DNA from: Sphingosinicella microcystinivorans
GTDB taxonomy: Bacteria; Pseudomonadota; Alphaproteobacteria; Sphingomonadales; Sphingomonadaceae
DNA length: 64,000 bases
Direction of reading: 5' to 3'
Assembly (NCBI RefSeq): GCF_027941835.1
Contig: NZ_CP116005.1
Span: 4,355,501 to 4,419,500, forward strand
Shown here: positions 7,442 through 17,535 of the stretch, one piece after another
Layout: every line of letters begins with the position of its first letter
Position numbering within the stretch: the stretch's first letter is position 1
The notes under the pieces: model-generated
Databases searched by the model: none
The model's input: only the letters and a program-made list of their open reading frames with translations
What the model was told of the DNA's origin: nothing
Program-made: the position numbers and the translations under genes

Positions 7442-10400
7442 ATGGGGAAGTTATCGCGTTTCTTGAGGTCGGGTTCGGCCGCCGTGCTGGCGCTGTATGC
7501 GGCGCCGATCGCGGTTTTCGTGGGCGTCAGCGCGCCTGCCGCCGCGCAGGACTATACGTCCGGCGCGCTCATCGGAACTGTCGCCGATGCCGATGGCGCG
7601 CCTGTCGCCGGGGCAAGCGTCTCGCTGACCTCCGAGGACCAGGGCTTCACCCGGACGACGAGCAGCGGGTCGTCGGGCGCGTTCCGCTTCACGGCCCTGC
7701 CTCCCGGCAGCTACAGCGTCACGATCAAGTCTCCGGCCGGCGACGTCAGCGAGGAGGGCGTGCAGATCGCAGCGTCGGCGACCGCGAACTACACGTTCGT
7801 CGTCGGCGGCACGGGCGCTGAAATCCTCGTGACGGCGGCGCGGCGCAATCTCGACTTTTCGAGCTCGACCACGGGCGTCGTGGTCGATCTGCAGGAGCTT
7901 GTCGGCCGCGTGCCGCTCGGCCGCAGCCTGACCGACGCGGCCCTGCTGGCCCCGACCGCCACGGCCGGCGACACCGCGTTCGGCAACCTGCCCTCGTTCG
8001 GCGGCGCGTCCGTCGCCGAGAACGCCTATTACATCAACGGCCTCAACATCACGAACTTCGACAAGTACCTCGGCTCGGCGCCGGTGCCGTTCGAGTTCTT
8101 CCGGTCGATCGAGGTCAAGACCGGCGGCTATCCCGCCGAATACGGCCGCGCGACGGGCGGCATCATCAACGCCGTGTCGAAGGCCGGCACCAACGACTGG
8201 ACGGCCGGACTCCACTTCAACTGGGAGCCGAACGGGCTCGCATCCGGGGGCAAGGACACGTACCGCGACCGCAACCGGACGGACAGGAACGACAGCATCA
8301 GCGCGATCGCGGAAGTGGGCGGCCCGATCATCAGGGACCGCCTGTTCGCCTATGGCCTCGTCGAATTCCGCGACATCAAGGCCGGGCACAGCAGCATCGA
8401 ATCGGGCGCGCGCTTCGTGGACCGGGACAACGACCCGATCTGGGGCGTCAAGCTCGACGCCTATCCGATCGACGATCATCACCTCGAACTCACCTATTTC
8501 GACACCGGCACCGAACGGCGGCGGACGACGTTCGCCTACGACGCGGCCGCCGACACGGTGGGCGCGGAGCTGGGCGAGACGCGCTACAAGGCCGGCGGGC
8601 CCAGCTATGTCGCGCGGTACACGGGCCACATGGCCGAATGGTTCACGCTTTCGGGCGCCTATGGCGTCTCGAAGGAGCGTTTCGACGTCCTGACCGACAA
8701 CGACGGCAATTTCGTGCGCGACGAGGCGACGGGAACCGTCCTCAGCGAGCAGAAACTCAGCAGTATCCAGTCGCCCTACAAGACGCGGCGGGAGTTTTAC
8801 CGGATCGACGCCGATCTCTATTTCTCCGCGTTCGGCGACCACCATGTCCGCTTCGGCATGGACACGGAGAACACACGGCTCGAGAAGTTCTCGGTCCCGA
8901 CCGGCTCGGACAATTATGACGCGAACGGCATGGCTTCGGCTCCGGGCGGGGTTTCCTACTTTCTGAATGTCTGCGGCGCGGACACACCGCAGTGCCTCGC
9001 GGCCGGCCTCGCCCCGAACGACACCTATGTCGGGGTCGCATACGGGAGCGCCGGCGGCGGCTTCAAGGGGAAGAACAAGGCCTATTACCTGCAAGACGAG
9101 TGGCGTCCGACATCCCAGCTCACGGTGAATGCCGGCGTCCGGCTCGACCAGTTCGCGAACTATACGCTTTTCGGCGAAAAGGCGATCGATCTCGACAGCG
9201 CCTGGGCGCCGCGCATCGGCGCATCCTACGACGTGCTTGGAGACGGGCGCCTGAAGCTGTTCGCCAACTACGGCCGCTACTACATGCCGGTGGCGTCGAA
9301 CACGACCTTCATCACCTTCGGTTCGCCGCTCAGCTTCACCGAGTTCTGGCAAACGGACGGCACCTTCAGCGCCAGCAGCGTCCCGACGCTGACCACCCAG
9401 ATCACGGGCTGGGACGGCGGCCAGACGTGCCCTGCGCCGATCTTCGGCGTCGGCGGCCCGAATTGCAACGTCATCGCGACGGGTGCGATCCGCGACCCCG
9501 GGCAGGCGGTCTCGCATAACCTGAAGCCGAGCGAGGAAAACGAGATCATTTTCGGCGCGTCGTACCAGTTCAACGAAAGCTGGAGCTTCGGCCTCACCTA
9601 CACGCGCCGGCGCCTGCTCGCCAACGCCGACGACATCTCCATCGACGCAGGCGTGCGGGCTTATTGCGCGGCGGAAGGCATCGCGGGCTGCAACGCGATC
9701 TGGGATGGTTTCCACCAGTACGTGATCGCCAACCCGAACCGCGACATCGTCGTCACGCTCAGCGATCCGATCAACGGCGAGGCGACGCCGCGGACCGTCA
9801 CCCTCGCGGCTGAAGACCTCGGTTTCCCCAGCGCTTCGCGGAAATACGATGCGGTCGAGTTCACCTTCGAGCGCGCGTTCGACGGCGTCTGGGCGGTCAA
9901 GGGCTCGTACACGTGGTCGAAAAGCCGCGGCAACACCGAGGGCTTCGTCCAGTCCGACTTCAGCCAGGACATCGCGGGCCTCACCCGCGACTTCGACCAG
10001 CCCGACCTGATGGAAGGCGCATACGGAAAGCTGCCCAACCACCGGGCCCACCAGTTCAAGGTCTGGGGCTCGTACCAGGCCACGAAGGCGCTGCTGTTCG
10101 GCTTCAACGCCTCGCTGTCCTCGCCGCGGCATTTCGGCTGCATCGGCAACAGCCGCGGCGAATTCGACGGCACCAACCTCGGCTATATCTATGGCGCCTG
10201 GTCGCAATACTGCCTCGGCCGTTTGCAGCCGCGCGGCACCGGCCTCGACGGCGCCGGGCTGAAAAGCGACTGGATCAAGAACGTCGATGTCTCGGTGCGC
10301 TACGACATCGCCCTGCCGTTCGCGGGCAAGGCGACGCTGCGCGCCGATGTCTTCAACATCTTCAACTTCAAGGGCGTGAACGACGTCGACCAGATCGGCG

Positions 10401-10501
10401 AGTATGATTACAACAGCGACGCCATTCGGCCGGAATACGGGATGCCGATCGGCTACCAGCGGCCGCGGTACATCCGCCTCGGACTTGACCTCGTATTCTG
10501 A
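7442..10501 (+). CDS. TonB-dependent receptor with N-terminal carboxypeptidase-regulatory-like domain
   Basis: This is a 1019-residue outer-membrane receptor. A signal peptide (cleavage near AAAQDY, about residue 37) is followed by a carboxypeptidase-regulatory-like beta-sandwich (about 40-130; GTVADADGAPVAGASVSLTS), a TonB-box-like EILVTAARR, a plug (VAENAYYINGLNITNFDKY; EYGRATGGIINAVSK) and the 22-strand barrel ending in YIRLGLDLVF with a terminal aromatic residue. The architecture is that of Oar-like receptors, which often take up peptides or other bulky ligands rather than iron. The start at 7442 has AGGGGAG nine bases upstream; the longer frame from 7283 reads into the leader. Hydrolase and transporter genes follow on the same strand, so it is probably the uptake gate of that catabolic unit. 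Confidence 0.95.
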   Translation: MGKLSRFLRSGSAAVLALYAAPIAVFVGVSAPAAAQDYTSGALIGTVADADGAPVAGASVSLTSEDQGFTRTTSSGSSGAFRFTALPPGSYSVTIKSPAGDVSEEGVQIAASATANYTFVVGGTGAEILVTAARRNLDFSSSTTGVVVDLQELVGRVPLGRSLTDAALLAPTATAGDTAFGNLPSFGGASVAENAYYINGLNITNFDKYLGSAPVPFEFFRSIEVKTGGYPAEYGRATGGIINAVSKAGTNDWTAGLHFNWEPNGLASGGKDTYRDRNRTDRNDSISAIAEVGGPIIRDRLFAYGLVEFRDIKAGHSSIESGARFVDRDNDPIWGVKLDAYPIDDHHLELTYFDTGTERRRTTFAYDAAADTVGAELGETRYKAGGPSYVARYTGHMAEWFTLSGAYGVSKERFDVLTDNDGNFVRDEATGTVLSEQKLSSIQSPYKTRREFYRIDADLYFSAFGDHHVRFGMDTENTRLEKFSVPTGSDNYDANGMASAPGGVSYFLNVCGADTPQCLAAGLAPNDTYVGVAYGSAGGGFKGKNKAYYLQDEWRPTSQLTVNAGVRLDQFANYTLFGEKAIDLDSAWAPRIGASYDVLGDGRLKLFANYGRYYMPVASNTTFITFGSPLSFTEFWQTDGTFSASSVPTLTTQITGWDGGQTCPAPIFGVGGPNCNVIATGAIRDPGQAVSHNLKPSEENEIIFGASYQFNESWSFGLTYTRRRLLANADDISIDAGVRAYCAAEGIAGCNAIWDGFHQYVIANPNRDIVVTLSDPINGEATPRTVTLAAEDLGFPSASRKYDAVEFTFERAFDGVWAVKGSYTWSKSRGNTEGFVQSDFSQDIAGLTRDFDQPDLMEGAYGKLPNHRAHQFKVWGSYQATKALLFGFNASLSSPRHFGCIGNSRGEFDGTNLGYIYGAWSQYCLGRLQPRGTGLDGAGLKSDWIKNVDVSVRYDIALPFAGKATLRADVFNIFNFKGVNDVDQIGEYDYNSDAIRPEYGMPIGYQRPRYIRLGLDLVF

Positions 10502-10581
10502 AACTGTCGGGAGGACCGGGTCCGCATGGCCCGGCCCTCCCGGCCCGGGGTTGGGTTGACGGTTGCAAGGGGGTAACGGGT

Positions 10582-12177
10582 ATGCCGCTGTGGGACATGA
10601 CCGTCTTTGGACTGCTGTTCCTCGCAGCGGCCTCGCTCGTCCTCCGCAATGACCGGCAGGGCAAGCGGGCTTTCCTCGCCGGTTCATCGGCAGCGCTCGT
10701 TGCCGCATCGGTCGCGGCCTGGTCGTTGCGATGGCAAATTGCGCCGGCATTTGCAGTCTCCACGATTTCTGTGGGAACGGGCATCTGGATGATCCGGCGC
10801 GGTGCGAGGCGGACACGGCCGGTCGCGGCCCTGACCGCAGCACTCACGCTGATCGCCGCCGTGCCGTACCTTCTCTTCCCGATCTTCGACCTGCCGCAAC
10901 CCGATGGGCCATTTCGTGTGGGCGTTCAGAGCGCGGAGCTCCGTGACCTGTCCCGCCGGAGCGTCTTGTTCACGAGTCCCGATGCGCCGAGGGACATCCC
11001 GATCACCGTCTGGTATCCGGCGCCTGCCGATGCGGCGGGGAAACCGCGCGCCTATCTCACGTGGCGCGAAACCCTCGACGAAGCCGTATCCCTCGCGGAA
11101 CTGTGGGGTTTCCCTGCATACCGGTTCCTCTCGCTGCATTCGACCGGAACGCACGGCATCGAAGACGCAGAGGTCGCGCGCGGGCAGACATTCCCCCTCG
11201 TGATTTTCAGTCACGGCTACTGGTCGATCCGCGCCCAGAACACGGCGCTGATGGAGCGGCTGGCGAGCCACGGCTATATCGTCGTCAGCGTCGCGCATCC
11301 GCGCGACAGCGCGAGCGTGCGATTGCAGGACGGGACATTGATCCCGCCGGCCATGCACTTCGGCCCCGGAGGCGTCGACGATCCGACCGCCGACCGGAAA
11401 TGGGAGGAGGCGACCGCTGCATTCATGGGCGGGGACAGCCATGAAAAGCGCATTGCCGCATTGCCTGCATACAAGGCGGCCGTCTCCGCGCACCGCCTCG
11501 GCCAAAGCCTTGTCGCCTGGCGCGACGACGTGCTCTTTGCAGGGAAGGCCCTGCGCGACAGCCCGCCCCCGAACATCGCCGGTATCATGGCTGCCGCCGA
11601 TTTTTCGCGGATCGTTCATGCCGGCATGTCGTTCGGCGGATCGACCGCCGTCAGCGCCTGCGACAACGATCCGGACTGCGTTGCCGCCGTCGATCTCGAC
11701 GGGGAGAATTTCGATGGAGAACAATTCGACCGCGAGATCCGCGCCCCGCTTCTCCTGCTGCTGACCGATCAGCCGTTCAGCGCGCTTCAGCGCAGCGACC
11801 CGGAATTCAATCCCACCGATTACGCATGGGAAACGTGGCACTGCATCGGCAAGCGGGACGACATCGCCCGCCTTCGCACGCGCGGCGTGCTGCACATGGG
11901 GCTCACCGATTTCGTGCTGAGCGCACGCGGGCCGTTCAAGTCGCGGCATTTCACCAGTCTCGACGGCGAACGCGCCCTCGCCCTCGTCAACGATACGACG
12001 CTGGCCTTCCTGCAACACCATGTCCGGGGCGCGGCGGACGCCGGGTTCAATGCCGTTCTCGCGAAATATCCCGAGCTTCAGCGGCTCGATACCGGCTCGC
12101 TTCGTGCCTATGCTCGGGACCTGCCCGACCGCGGACCTTGCGCGGAAGGGCGGAACCCGGAACAGCTGTATCGCTGA
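10582..12177 (+). CDS. Membrane-anchored alpha/beta hydrolase of the PAF-acetylhydrolase type
   Basis: The 531-residue protein begins with about four membrane helices (within residues 5-100) and continues as an alpha/beta hydrolase resembling platelet-activating-factor acetylhydrolase. The likely triad is Ser350 in GMSFGGS, Asp371 or Asp373 in VDLDGE, and His438 in GVLHMGLTDF; the H....DF spacing is characteristic of the PAF-AH family. The oxyanion side is FPLVIFSHGYWS near residue 205. The usual elbow is GHSFGG, so the His-to-Met change before Ser350 is a variation. The catalytic domain probably faces the periplasm. It lies 80 bases after the receptor and 23 before the second amidohydrolase. 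It likely cleaves a short acyl ester. Confidence 0.85.
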   Translation: MPLWDMTVFGLLFLAAASLVLRNDRQGKRAFLAGSSAALVAASVAAWSLRWQIAPAFAVSTISVGTGIWMIRRGARRTRPVAALTAALTLIAAVPYLLFPIFDLPQPDGPFRVGVQSAELRDLSRRSVLFTSPDAPRDIPITVWYPAPADAAGKPRAYLTWRETLDEAVSLAELWGFPAYRFLSLHSTGTHGIEDAEVARGQTFPLVIFSHGYWSIRAQNTALMERLASHGYIVVSVAHPRDSASVRLQDGTLIPPAMHFGPGGVDDPTADRKWEEATAAFMGGDSHEKRIAALPAYKAAVSAHRLGQSLVAWRDDVLFAGKALRDSPPPNIAGIMAAADFSRIVHAGMSFGGSTAVSACDNDPDCVAAVDLDGENFDGEQFDREIRAPLLLLLTDQPFSALQRSDPEFNPTDYAWETWHCIGKRDDIARLRTRGVLHMGLTDFVLSARGPFKSRHFTSLDGERALALVNDTTLAFLQHHVRGAADAGFNAVLAKYPELQRLDTGSLRAYARDLPDRGPCAEGRNPEQLYR

Positions 12178-12200
12178 AACGGCTCGAAAGGCAGGAAGAC

Positions 12201-13871
12201 ATGCGCAACCAGATCACGCGACGTGGGTTCATCGTTTCCGGGGCCGCCGCCGCGCTTTGCGGACCGGCGTTCGCGGCCGCGCGCACGCTCGATACCGCGC
12301 TCGTCAACGCCGTGGTCTGGACCGGCGATCGTGCACTGACGGACGCCGTGGGCATATCGGGAAACCGGATCGCCGCGCTCGGCAAGGATGTGGTACGGTC
12401 CGCAACCGGCCGGAAAACGCGCGTGATTGATTGCGGCGGCGCATTCGTGATGCCCGCATTCATTGATTGCCACACCCATTTCCTGCTGGGCTCCGTCAAC
12501 CTCGCGCGACCTGTCTTCCTCGACGCGCGCTCGAAGGCGGAATTCATCGACCGCATCGGTGCGGCGGTGCGCGCCGTTCCGCCCGGCCAGTGGCTGACGG
12601 GCGGGCCGTGGGACGAGCAGCGCTGGGGCGGCGAGCTGCCGCGAAAGGAATGGGTCGACGCGGTGTCCGGCGACACGCCGATCGCCATTCCCCGTACCGA
12701 CCTGCATTCGCTGTTCCTGAATTCGGCGGCGCTGCGCCTTGCCGGGATCGACCGGAACACGCCCGATGTTCCCGGCGGCGTGATCGAGCGCGACGAACGC
12801 GGCGAGCCGACGGGCGTGCTCAAGGACAATGCCACGCGCCGCGTTGCCGAAGTCATCCCGCCGCTCACCGATGATCTCGCGGACCGGCTTGTCCGTCAGG
12901 GCATCGAATATGCGCTGAGCAAGGGCGTGGCGCAGGTCCACAACACCGAGGTCGACTGGAGCGTGCAGGACGCTGCGCGCCGCCTGCGCCGCGCCGATGC
13001 GCTGCACCTTCGCGTCTATTCCTTCGTGCCGCTGGCCGACTGGGAGCGCATGGCCACGCTGGTCGAGGCGGAAGGGAAAGGCGACGACTGGCTACGCTGG
13101 GGCGCCCTCAAATGCGTGTCGGACGGTTCGCTCGGCGCGCGCACGGCGCGCTTCCATGCGCCCTATCTCGATGCGCCGGATCAGCGCGGCGTGTGGACGA
13201 CGCGCGTGGAAGACATGCGCGAATGGATACCGGCGGCCGACGCGGCGGGGCTCGCGATCTCCACCCATGCGATCGGCGACGAGGCGAACGACGTCGTTCT
13301 CGACATCTTCGCCGACACGGAGCGGCGCAACGGCAGGCGCGACCGGCGCTTCCGGATCGAGCACGCCCAGCACCTCAGCCCCGGTGCATGGCAGCGAATG
13401 GCGCAGCAGAAGGTGATCGCCTCTGTGCAGCCCTATCATGCCGCCGATGACGGCCGCTGGGCGGTGCACCGGATCGGAGAGGAGCGGCTGACGCGCACCT
13501 ACGCGTTCCGTTCGCTCATCGAGGCCGGCGTCCGGACCTGCTTCGGGTCCGACTGGCCGGTCGCACCGCTCGATCCGATGACCGGCATCGACGCGGCCGT
13601 GCAGCGCCATACCATCGACGGCGCCAATCCGGACGGATGGCATCCCGAACAACGCGTGTCGATCGAGGCCGCGCTCACCGCCTATACGCGAACGGCGGCG
13701 TTCGCAGGGTTTCAGGAAGACCGCCTCGGCCGGATCGCGCCGGGCTATCTCGCGGACATCACCGTGCTCGACCGGAACCTGCTCGCTGCCGCGCCCGATC
13801 AGTATTTGAAGGCCAATGTCCTCAGAACCTTCGTCGATGGCGTTGAGCGCTTCACCGCGTCTTCCGCATGA
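12201..13871 (+). CDS. Tat-exported amidohydrolase family 3 (YtcJ-like), second copy
   Basis: The 556-residue enzyme is a close paralogue of the one at 2041-3708. It has a textbook Tat signal (TRRGFIVSGAAAALCG), HTHF as the first metal motif, KCVSDGSLGARTARF, THAIGDEANDVV, RIEHAQH and GSDWPVAP. ATG at 12201 has AGGAAG upstream and gives the compact signal; the longer frame from 11826 runs antiparallel in phase through the hydrolase gene and is a shadow. Both copies keep all metal-ligand positions, so both should be active. The gene follows the PAF-AH-like hydrolase by 23 bases and precedes the transporter by 30, placing it inside the receptor-to-crotonase operon. Its substrate is probably a compound taken up by the receptor at 7442. 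Confidence 0.93.
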   Translation: MRNQITRRGFIVSGAAAALCGPAFAAARTLDTALVNAVVWTGDRALTDAVGISGNRIAALGKDVVRSATGRKTRVIDCGGAFVMPAFIDCHTHFLLGSVNLARPVFLDARSKAEFIDRIGAAVRAVPPGQWLTGGPWDEQRWGGELPRKEWVDAVSGDTPIAIPRTDLHSLFLNSAALRLAGIDRNTPDVPGGVIERDERGEPTGVLKDNATRRVAEVIPPLTDDLADRLVRQGIEYALSKGVAQVHNTEVDWSVQDAARRLRRADALHLRVYSFVPLADWERMATLVEAEGKGDDWLRWGALKCVSDGSLGARTARFHAPYLDAPDQRGVWTTRVEDMREWIPAADAAGLAISTHAIGDEANDVVLDIFADTERRNGRRDRRFRIEHAQHLSPGAWQRMAQQKVIASVQPYHAADDGRWAVHRIGEERLTRTYAFRSLIEAGVRTCFGSDWPVAPLDPMTGIDAAVQRHTIDGANPDGWHPEQRVSIEAALTAYTRTAAFAGFQEDRLGRIAPGYLADITVLDRNLLAAAPDQYLKANVLRTFVDGVERFTASSA

Positions 13872-13901
13872 GCGGGCGAAACAGAAAAACGGGGAACGAT
13901 C

Positions 13902-15518
13902 GTGTCATCTGAAGAAGCCAGTCAAACCAGGCCCGCAGCAAAGGATGTCCGCCGCGTCATCACGGCGTCGTCGCTCGGCACGCTGTTCGAATGGTATGAT
14001 TTCTTCATCTACGGCACGCTCGCCGCATCCGGCATCATCGGCCAGGTGTTCTTCCCGTCCGGCAATGCGCAGCTCCAGACGCTCCTCGCGTGGGCGGGGT
14101 TCGCGGTCGGCTTCTGCTTCCGGCCTTTGGGCGCGGTCCTGTTCGGCTATTTCGGCGACCGCTTCGGGCGCAAGCACACGTTCATCGTCACCATCCTACT
14201 GATGGGCGTGGCGACCGCCGGCGTCGGCCTCGTGCCGTCCTATGCCGCGATCGGGTGGGCGGCACCCGCGCTCATCATCCTGCTGCGTATTCTGCAAGGC
14301 CTCGCGCTCGGCGGCGAATACGGCGGCGCGGCGATTTACGTCGCGGAGCATTCGCCCGCCGGCAAGCGGGGCTTCTTCACCAGCTTCATTCAGGCGAGCG
14401 TCGGCGCCGGTTTCTTTCTCAGCCTCGTGGTCGTGCTCGCCTGCAAGGGGAGCATGTCCGCCGAAACATGGGACGCATGGGGCTGGCGCGTGCCATTCCT
14501 GCTGTCGCTCGTGCTGCTCGCCATCTCGCTGTGGATGCGCGTGCAGCTCTCCGAAAGCCCGGTGTTCCGGGCCATGAAGGCGGCCGGGAAGACCTCGCGC
14601 AATCCGCTGCGCGAAAGTTTCACCTATCCCGGAAACGGCCGCCGCCTGTTCCTCGCACTGTTCGGCATTGCCGCCGGTCTCACCGTGATCTGGTTCACGG
14701 CGATGTTCACGACGCTCGGCTTCCTGCAAAGGGCGATGCACGTGGAAGAAAGCGTGGCGCAGATCATCGTCGGCGCCGCGGCGGCAATGGGCGTCGGCTG
14801 GTTCGTGCTGTTCGGCTGGCTGTCCGACCGGATCGGGCGCAAGCGCCTGATCGTCGCCGGCTATGCGCTGACGTTGCTGCTGCTTTTCCCGCTGTACTGG
14901 CTGATCGGCGCGGCGGCGAACCCGCACCTGACGCGTGCGGCCGAACAGGCGCCGATCGTGGTTTCGGGGCCGGACTGCGCTTTCAATCCCTTCGCCCGGA
15001 CACAGGACGAGGCCTGCGGCCGCCTGCTCGACTACCTGTCGAAGCGGGGCATTTCCTACAGCCTCGAACAGGCGCCCGCCGTGGCGATGACGGTCGGAAG
15101 CGATGTCGTCACCGGCCGCAGCGAAGCCGAACTCGACGCGGCGCTGACGGCGGCGGGCTACCCGCTCGGAAAGGTCACGCCGTCGCCCCGCAACATCGCG
15201 ATCATCTTCCTTGCCATCATGGCGCTCACGGCGCTGTCGGGCGCGACTTACGGGCCGGTGGCGGCGCTGCTCAGCGAATTGTTCCCGCCGCGCATACGCT
15301 ACAGCTCCATGTCGATCCCCTATCATTTCGGGACGGGCTATTTCGGCGGCGTATTGCCGTTCGTCGAGCAGTATATCGTCGCCCGAACCGGCGACCCCTA
15401 TGCGGGCCTGTGGTACAGCTGGGGCGTCGTCGCGATGGCGCTCGTCGTCACCATGCTGCTGCTGCGCGAAGGCGATCTCCTGAAGGACGAGGACGAACAT
15501 CATGCCGTCAGACCCTGA
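13902..15518 (+). CDS. MFS metabolite:proton symporter (MHS family)
   Basis: The 538-residue inner-membrane transporter has 12 predicted helices and the marks of the metabolite:H+ symporter family (ShiA, KgtP, ProP): TLFEWYDFFIYG at helix 1, FGYFGDRFGRKHTF after helix 2, RILQGLALGGEYGGA at helix 4 and GWLSDRIGRKRLI between helices 8 and 9. Family members carry organic acids such as shikimate, ketoglutarate or quaternary amines. A loop of roughly 95 residues between helices 9 and 10, probably periplasmic, contains a cysteine pair (PDCAFNPF...EACGRLL). The start is GTG at 13902 after GGGGAA. The end overlaps the CoA-transferase start by 17 bases, so uptake and CoA activation are translationally coupled. 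Confidence 0.93.
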   Translation: MSSEEASQTRPAAKDVRRVITASSLGTLFEWYDFFIYGTLAASGIIGQVFFPSGNAQLQTLLAWAGFAVGFCFRPLGAVLFGYFGDRFGRKHTFIVTILLMGVATAGVGLVPSYAAIGWAAPALIILLRILQGLALGGEYGGAAIYVAEHSPAGKRGFFTSFIQASVGAGFFLSLVVVLACKGSMSAETWDAWGWRVPFLLSLVLLAISLWMRVQLSESPVFRAMKAAGKTSRNPLRESFTYPGNGRRLFLALFGIAAGLTVIWFTAMFTTLGFLQRAMHVEESVAQIIVGAAAAMGVGWFVLFGWLSDRIGRKRLIVAGYALTLLLLFPLYWLIGAAANPHLTRAAEQAPIVVSGPDCAFNPFARTQDEACGRLLDYLSKRGISYSLEQAPAVAMTVGSDVVTGRSEAELDAALTAAGYPLGKVTPSPRNIAIIFLAIMALTALSGATYGPVAALLSELFPPRIRYSSMSIPYHFGTGYFGGVLPFVEQYIVARTGDPYAGLWYSWGVVAMALVVTMLLLREGDLLKDEDEHHAVRP

Positions 15519-16752
15519 TCACCGCGAAACGGCCGATCCCGCACTGCGGCGCGGCGGGCCGCTCGCGGGTGTCGTCGTCCTTGACGTCACGCGCGTCGTC
15601 GCCGGGCCGTTTTGCGCGATGATCCTTGCCGACATGGGCGCGACGGTCATCAAGATCGAAAATCCCAAAGATCCGGACTACACGCGCACCTTCCCGCCGA
15701 TGGTCGACACCGGCGAGAATGAGGTCAGCGCCTTCTACGCGCAGTACAACCGCAACAAGCTCGGCGTGTCACTCGATCTGCGCAGCGCGGAGGGCAAGGA
15801 CCTTTTCAGGAAGCTGGTTCGGAAAGCCGACATCCTCATCGAGAATTTCCGCCCCGGCGTGCTCGACAAGCTCGGCCTCGGCTACGACGATCTCAGGCTC
15901 GAGAACCCGCGTCTGGTCTATGCCGGGATCAGCGGATTCGGGCGCAGCGGCCCGAACTCAAAACGCCCCGGCTATGACAACAGCGGACAGGCGACCGGCG
16001 GGCTGTGGTCGATGAACGGCTATCCGGGGCAGCCGCCCGTCCGCGTCGGCACGATCATCGGCGACCTCTCGGCATCGCTCTATGCCGCGATCGGCATCCT
16101 CGCCGCGCTGCGCGAGGCCGAGCGCACGGGCGCCGGGCAGGTCGTCGACATCTCGCAGCAGGATGCCGTCCTCTCGCTCACCGAAAGCGCGGTCGTCCGC
16201 TACACGGTCGACAAGGAGATCGCGTCTCCCCTCGGCAATGACCATCCGTTCGTTCGCCCCTACGGCCAGTTTCCCTGCGCCGACGGCTACGTGTTCTTCG
16301 GCGGCTACACGGACAAGTTCTGGGCCATCACCTGCGCGCTGTTCGGCGAGCCCGGGATGGCGACCGATCCGCGGATCGACACGATGGAGAAGCGCTTCGA
16401 TCCGGAGGTCAGCAAGACGATCGTCACGCCTTTGCTCGAGCGGTGGTTCAGCCGCCATACCAAGGCGGAGCTGGAGGCGATGGCGGGCGACGACGTACCG
16501 CTCAGCGCGATCAAGTCGATCGACGAGGTGATCGCGGACCCGCACATCCAGGCGCGCGGCATGATCGTCGACGTTCCGGTGGGCGGGCGCGATGTGCCGA
16601 TGCTGGGCCTTCCGATCAAGCTCTCGGGCGCGAAGCCCGCGCCGCACGCTCCCGCGCCAGCGCTCGGCGAGCACAATGTCGCCGTCCTTCGCGGACTGCT
16701 TGGTCTCGACGACACAGCGCTCGCCGCGCTCGGCGACAAGGGAGTGATTTGA
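15502..16752 (+). CDS. Class III CoA-transferase (CaiB/BaiF family)
   Basis: The 416-residue protein is a family III acyl-CoA transferase, moving CoA from an acyl-CoA donor to a carboxylic acid. Typical blocks are LAGVVVLDVTRVVAGPF at the N-terminus, GATVIKIENPKDPDYTR, YNRNKLGVSLDLRS, ADILIENFRPGVLDKLGLGYDDL and VGTIIGDLSASLYAAIGILAAL, the last carrying the region of the catalytic aspartate. The gene overlaps the transporter by 17 bases and is followed one base later by the crotonase. The context suggests that an imported or released organic acid is activated here before beta-oxidation-like hydration. The acid is unknown. Confidence 0.93.
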   Translation: MPSDPDHRETADPALRRGGPLAGVVVLDVTRVVAGPFCAMILADMGATVIKIENPKDPDYTRTFPPMVDTGENEVSAFYAQYNRNKLGVSLDLRSAEGKDLFRKLVRKADILIENFRPGVLDKLGLGYDDLRLENPRLVYAGISGFGRSGPNSKRPGYDNSGQATGGLWSMNGYPGQPPVRVGTIIGDLSASLYAAIGILAALREAERTGAGQVVDISQQDAVLSLTESAVVRYTVDKEIASPLGNDHPFVRPYGQFPCADGYVFFGGYTDKFWAITCALFGEPGMATDPRIDTMEKRFDPEVSKTIVTPLLERWFSRHTKAELEAMAGDDVPLSAIKSIDEVIADPHIQARGMIVDVPVGGRDVPMLGLPIKLSGAKPAPHAPAPALGEHNVAVLRGLLGLDDTALAALGDKGVI

Positions 16753-16753
16753 G

Positions 16754-17524
16754 ATGACGATCGAGGTGACGCGCGACGGCGCGGTGGCCACCGTCCGCTT
16801 CGCGCGGCCTGAAAAGCTGAACGCGCTGACGCTTGCCATGTACGACGATCTCGGGCGCGCCTTCGCCGAGATCGGCAGCGATGACCGCATCCACGCCGTC
16901 GTCCTCGCGGGCGCCGGGGACCGGGCATTCTGTGTCGGGGCCGATCTCACCGAATCCATCCCGGCGCTCGCATCGGGCCGGTTCGACATCAGCGCGTGGG
17001 ACCCGGCCCATCTCAAGACCGGCGCCTTCTACAAGCCCATCGTCGCGGCGATTCGCGGCCTGTGCCTCGGCGGCGGTTTCGAGATCATGCTGGCGACCGA
17101 TCTCAGGATCGCCGCCGAAGACGCCGTGTTCCAGCTTCCGGAGGTCGGGCACGGGTTCGTGCCCGCCGGCGGCACGCTGGTTCGCCTGACCCGGCAGATC
17201 GCCTATGCGCACGCGATGGAACTGATGCTGACGGGACGGCGCTTCACCGCCGCGGAGCTGCTGTCGCGGGGCGTGCTCAATCAGGTGGTCGCAAGCGACC
17301 GGGTCGAAGCGACGGCGGCCGCGCTGGCGGCCGAGATCGCCGACAGGAGTCCGCTGGCGGTCCAGACGATCAAGGAAGCGGCGCTGACACTTCATGACCT
17401 CCCCGTCGCGGAAGCCTTCGCGCGCGAGGCCGCGCTCGGCCAGCGCACATTCACCAGCGACGAAGCAAAGCGGGCGCTGACCCGCTTTGCTTCGTCCGGC
17501 GAACGCAAGACCGGGCGGGACTGA
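16754..17524 (+). CDS. Enoyl-CoA hydratase/isomerase family protein (crotonase)
   Basis: This 256-residue crotonase has both hydratase glutamates in the correct spacing: Glu110 in GGGFEIML and Glu130 in QLPEVG, matching the Glu144/Glu164 pair of rat enoyl-CoA hydratase. The oxyanion-hole segments are AFCVGADL and GLCLGGG. It should therefore hydrate an enoyl-CoA rather than be a non-catalytic family member. It ends the receptor-hydrolase-transporter-CoA-transferase operon. Because a class II HMG-CoA reductase lies just beyond, hydration of methylglutaconyl-CoA to HMG-CoA is one candidate reaction, but nothing in the sequence fixes the substrate. Confidence 0.93.
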   Translation: MTIEVTRDGAVATVRFARPEKLNALTLAMYDDLGRAFAEIGSDDRIHAVVLAGAGDRAFCVGADLTESIPALASGRFDISAWDPAHLKTGAFYKPIVAAIRGLCLGGGFEIMLATDLRIAAEDAVFQLPEVGHGFVPAGGTLVRLTRQIAYAHAMELMLTGRRFTAAELLSRGVLNQVVASDRVEATAAALAAEIADRSPLAVQTIKEAALTLHDLPVAEAFAREAALGQRTFTSDEAKRALTRFASSGERKTGRD

Positions 17525-17535
17525 CGAGCCTCCCC

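Noticed and set aside
7451-10843. Open frame of 1130 codons antisense to the TonB receptor at 7442
   Set aside because: It mirrors the receptor gene, has no recognisable motif and runs past both of that gene's natural ends.
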